This document shows, piece after piece, positions 31,993 to 33,938 of a stretch of 33,938 nucleotides of DNA (within the stretch, counting starts at the first letter, position 1; every line of letters starts with the position of its first letter). Source of the stretch: Reticulitermes lucifugus (taxonomy: Eukaryota; Arthropoda; Insecta; Blattodea; Rhinotermitidae); assembly GCA_026260175.1 (NCBI GenBank), contig JAKCWW010000007.1, forward strand, positions 61,689 through 95,626. Reading direction: 5' to 3'. The notes beneath the pieces were generated by a model. That model worked only from the letters and a program-made list of their open reading frames with translations, was not told the DNA's origin and did no database searches. Position numbers and translations under genes: made by a program.

Positions 31993-33882
31993 GTGAGCTC
32001 CTTCAGGTTTCGGATTAGAGGGTTGGCTTTCAGCTACGGAAGGTAGCTGCAAATACGTGCATATTGGACAAAACGTCGCAGATAGCAGGAAGCACGTTTA
32101 TGCACATTCGTATTCTATAGAATTTGGGAACGTCATAAAGTATATTCACTGTCAACGGCCCTTCATCATGGAAGTATTTTAAAATCATAGGAGTACGTAG
32201 CTCTAATTGATATTGAATACGAATTTAATAAATTCATTCTTGAACTACCTTGAAGATCGAGGCAGCAATCTTCTCCGAAATGTTTGTACCTGTGTACCAA
32301 TCTACATGGCGTTATATTTCAGAAAACGTAAACCCTCTTCAGCACCGTCGCGAGAACGTAATATCTCGCCTGAATGAAACATCCGGACAACGTAAATATT
32401 CCTGAGTGTTGAGCTTCAGAAGGTGTATATCTAGTAATATTAATATTTCTGTTGCACGAGATCAGAGGTTCCATAAGCAGAATGAACGAAGGAGGACGAG
32501 GAATAATCACGTTCCATTCGTTGAGTAGATCAGAACAACAAAGCTGGAGGAGGCCCTTAGGGGTACTGTGACTGAAAACCGATAGAGTTCGACGGCAAGT
32601 GCATCGAGCTGGTGGAATCTGGCACGAAACCCATCTAATAGAAGTGGAAAAGGAATATAGGAGTGGTACTTATAAGTCTAGTTTCTTTCTATAATTGAAA
32701 ATTCCGGTGTTGTAACCTCTAGGCTAGTATTTCTACTGATTGAATTCTCCAGCTGCGTTCCTCCCACTGTTCGATGAGCGTAGTGGAGGCAGGCAATACC
32801 CTTAGATGAGAAATGTTATTGTGCAGTATAGGGAGCACCATACTTGAAGCAACTAACTCAGTGGATCAGTTTTTTTTGGGCGCGTAATAGTCGCCCAGTT
32901 AAGAAATAAATTAATGGACGTTAAGGGACCCGAAGTTCCATTATTGTGTTGATAAGCACCTAGCACTGGTCTTTAACCTGAGACAGATAAAGGCTGTAAA
33001 AGGTTTTACACATAATTTATCTACGGTTCGTTTCAGTATTAATAATCCATCTACGCCTGTGTCTACCAAGTGGTTTGCTCTTCAGATTTCCAGACCAATC
33101 CATTTCTCACCTCTTCCTAGCATTCAGTATGCCACGCTAATCTATCCTTTATTTTATCTGTGCGATAGTACTTGGTAACGAGAACAAGCTATTAGAGTCA
33201 TTTTACAACTCTGTATAGAATTATGCTACTTATTTTGTGTTAGTTCAGTATATCGTGCATTCCAGTTAGTGTGCATATTCCCCATACTTTCATAATATTG
33301 TCAATTCAAATCTCGACAAAATTAAAATTAATTGGAAGGTAAAATTCGTAAAGTGAATTTTTCGTAAACTAATTACGCTGTTGGCCTTACAAAACCACGT
33401 GTTGGATTTGCGGACAGCAATACACGAATTGTGACTGAATGCATGGAAATTGTCTTATTACACACACTCTTGTTTCAAAACTTAATTCATAAATTTTATA
33501 GATGGGAAATGTCAGTACATCAACATGGCGAAATTGTGAATATATACAGGTTACCTTTCTGTACATTTCTAAACACTGAAGTAATAAATAAACATTTTAG
33601 ATCAGAATGCATTTCAAACTGTTGTGAAATTAATTGATATAAGTTACAAGTATATTGTATGATAAGTAACGAAGACGAAAGTTTTTATATTCCATTACGC
33701 ATTCTTTCTAAGCATATAATTAAAAACTTTGAGAAATTGTTTGGTTTCTAGGTTAGGATATGAAAGAAGGCGGTTTATGCATGTATCAAGATTGTCTCAG
33801 AATCTGCCGCTCAAGACTGAGAGTTACGTGCAAAACGCAACCCATCAGGCAAACGTTACTGAATCTAACTAGCTACGAGGCC
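31993..33882. other. No gene seen
   Basis: AT-rich sequence with only short unrelated frames (the longest is 68 codons on the plus strand at 33431-33637). No repeat was recognised until the SINE head at the edge. Confidence 0.5.
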
Positions 33883-33938
33883 GATCCCAGTGGCCGTGCG
33901 GTCTAAGGCGTGGGTCTTCGGCCGCTCGCTTACTGGGA
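33883..33938 (+). repeat. tRNA-Leu-like SINE head, cut by window edge
   Basis: GATCCCAGTGGCCGTGCGG followed by TCTAAGGCGTGGGTCTTCGG has the GGCCG-GCGGTCTAAGGCG core of a leucine tRNA D-arm and box A. The copy at 10603-10665 aligns along its length. This copy is closer to the tRNA form. It runs off the window, so box B and the body cannot be seen. A real tRNA-Leu is less likely because the sequence after the A box does not form a normal anticodon arm. Confidence 0.65.

Overview
This window looks like intergenic or intronic DNA from a large, repeat-rich insect genome. I found no intact protein-coding gene, rRNA, genuine tRNA, CRISPR array or bacterial-style operon. It is visibly AT-rich, and the open frames are short (about 60 to 120 codons) and mostly unrelated to anything I know. 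The recognisable content is mobile-element debris: pieces of a non-LTR retrotransposon, two decayed Tc1/mariner-type transposases, several tRNA-derived SINE-like sequences, fold-back (inverted-repeat) elements and microsatellites. The retrotransposon C-terminus (AETWTLRK, SWTDRVRNEDVLHRVKEER, RRKANWIG, RRNCLLKHVIEG) and the transposase that starts MATPQQKAFCV are of kinds I associate with cockroach and termite genomes. My best guess is Blattodea, perhaps Periplaneta, from memory and not from any search.

Layout. 1-62 is a truncated SINE-like tail. 568-1053 (minus) is the C-terminus of a non-LTR retrotransposon ORF2, broken by four in-frame stops. 2.0-8.6 kb holds microsatellites, a GC-rich palindrome and weak tRNA-like sequence. 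8.94-9.20 kb is a GC-rich SINE-like element, and 10.60 kb is a tRNA-Leu-like SINE head. 11.40-12.34 kb (plus) is a nearly full-length but frameshifted transposase pseudogene, followed within 30 bases by a near-perfect fold-back with 70-base arms. 13.86-14.26 kb (minus) is a second transposase relic of a different family.

A 324-base run of N (19002-19325) is bounded by a SINE head on the left and another copy of the ORF2 C-terminus on the right. 23.88-24.36 kb is a diverged tandem duplication. 28.85-29.09 kb and 29.95-30.06 kb are further fold-backs. The window ends inside another tRNA-Leu-like SINE head.

The most interesting recurring signal is a motif of CTGARGA, a short hairpin, then GAAAC. 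It occurs in the fold-backs at 12.4 and 28.9 kb, in an unpaired copy at 14.4 kb and in a weaker one at 26.7 kb. It resembles the catalytic core of a hammerhead ribozyme, such as those reported from Penelope-like elements and retrozymes. This is a pattern resemblance only: the best copies carry an extra U before helix II, and no cleavage site was established. Nothing here acts together as a pathway; the elements are independent insertions of different ages.
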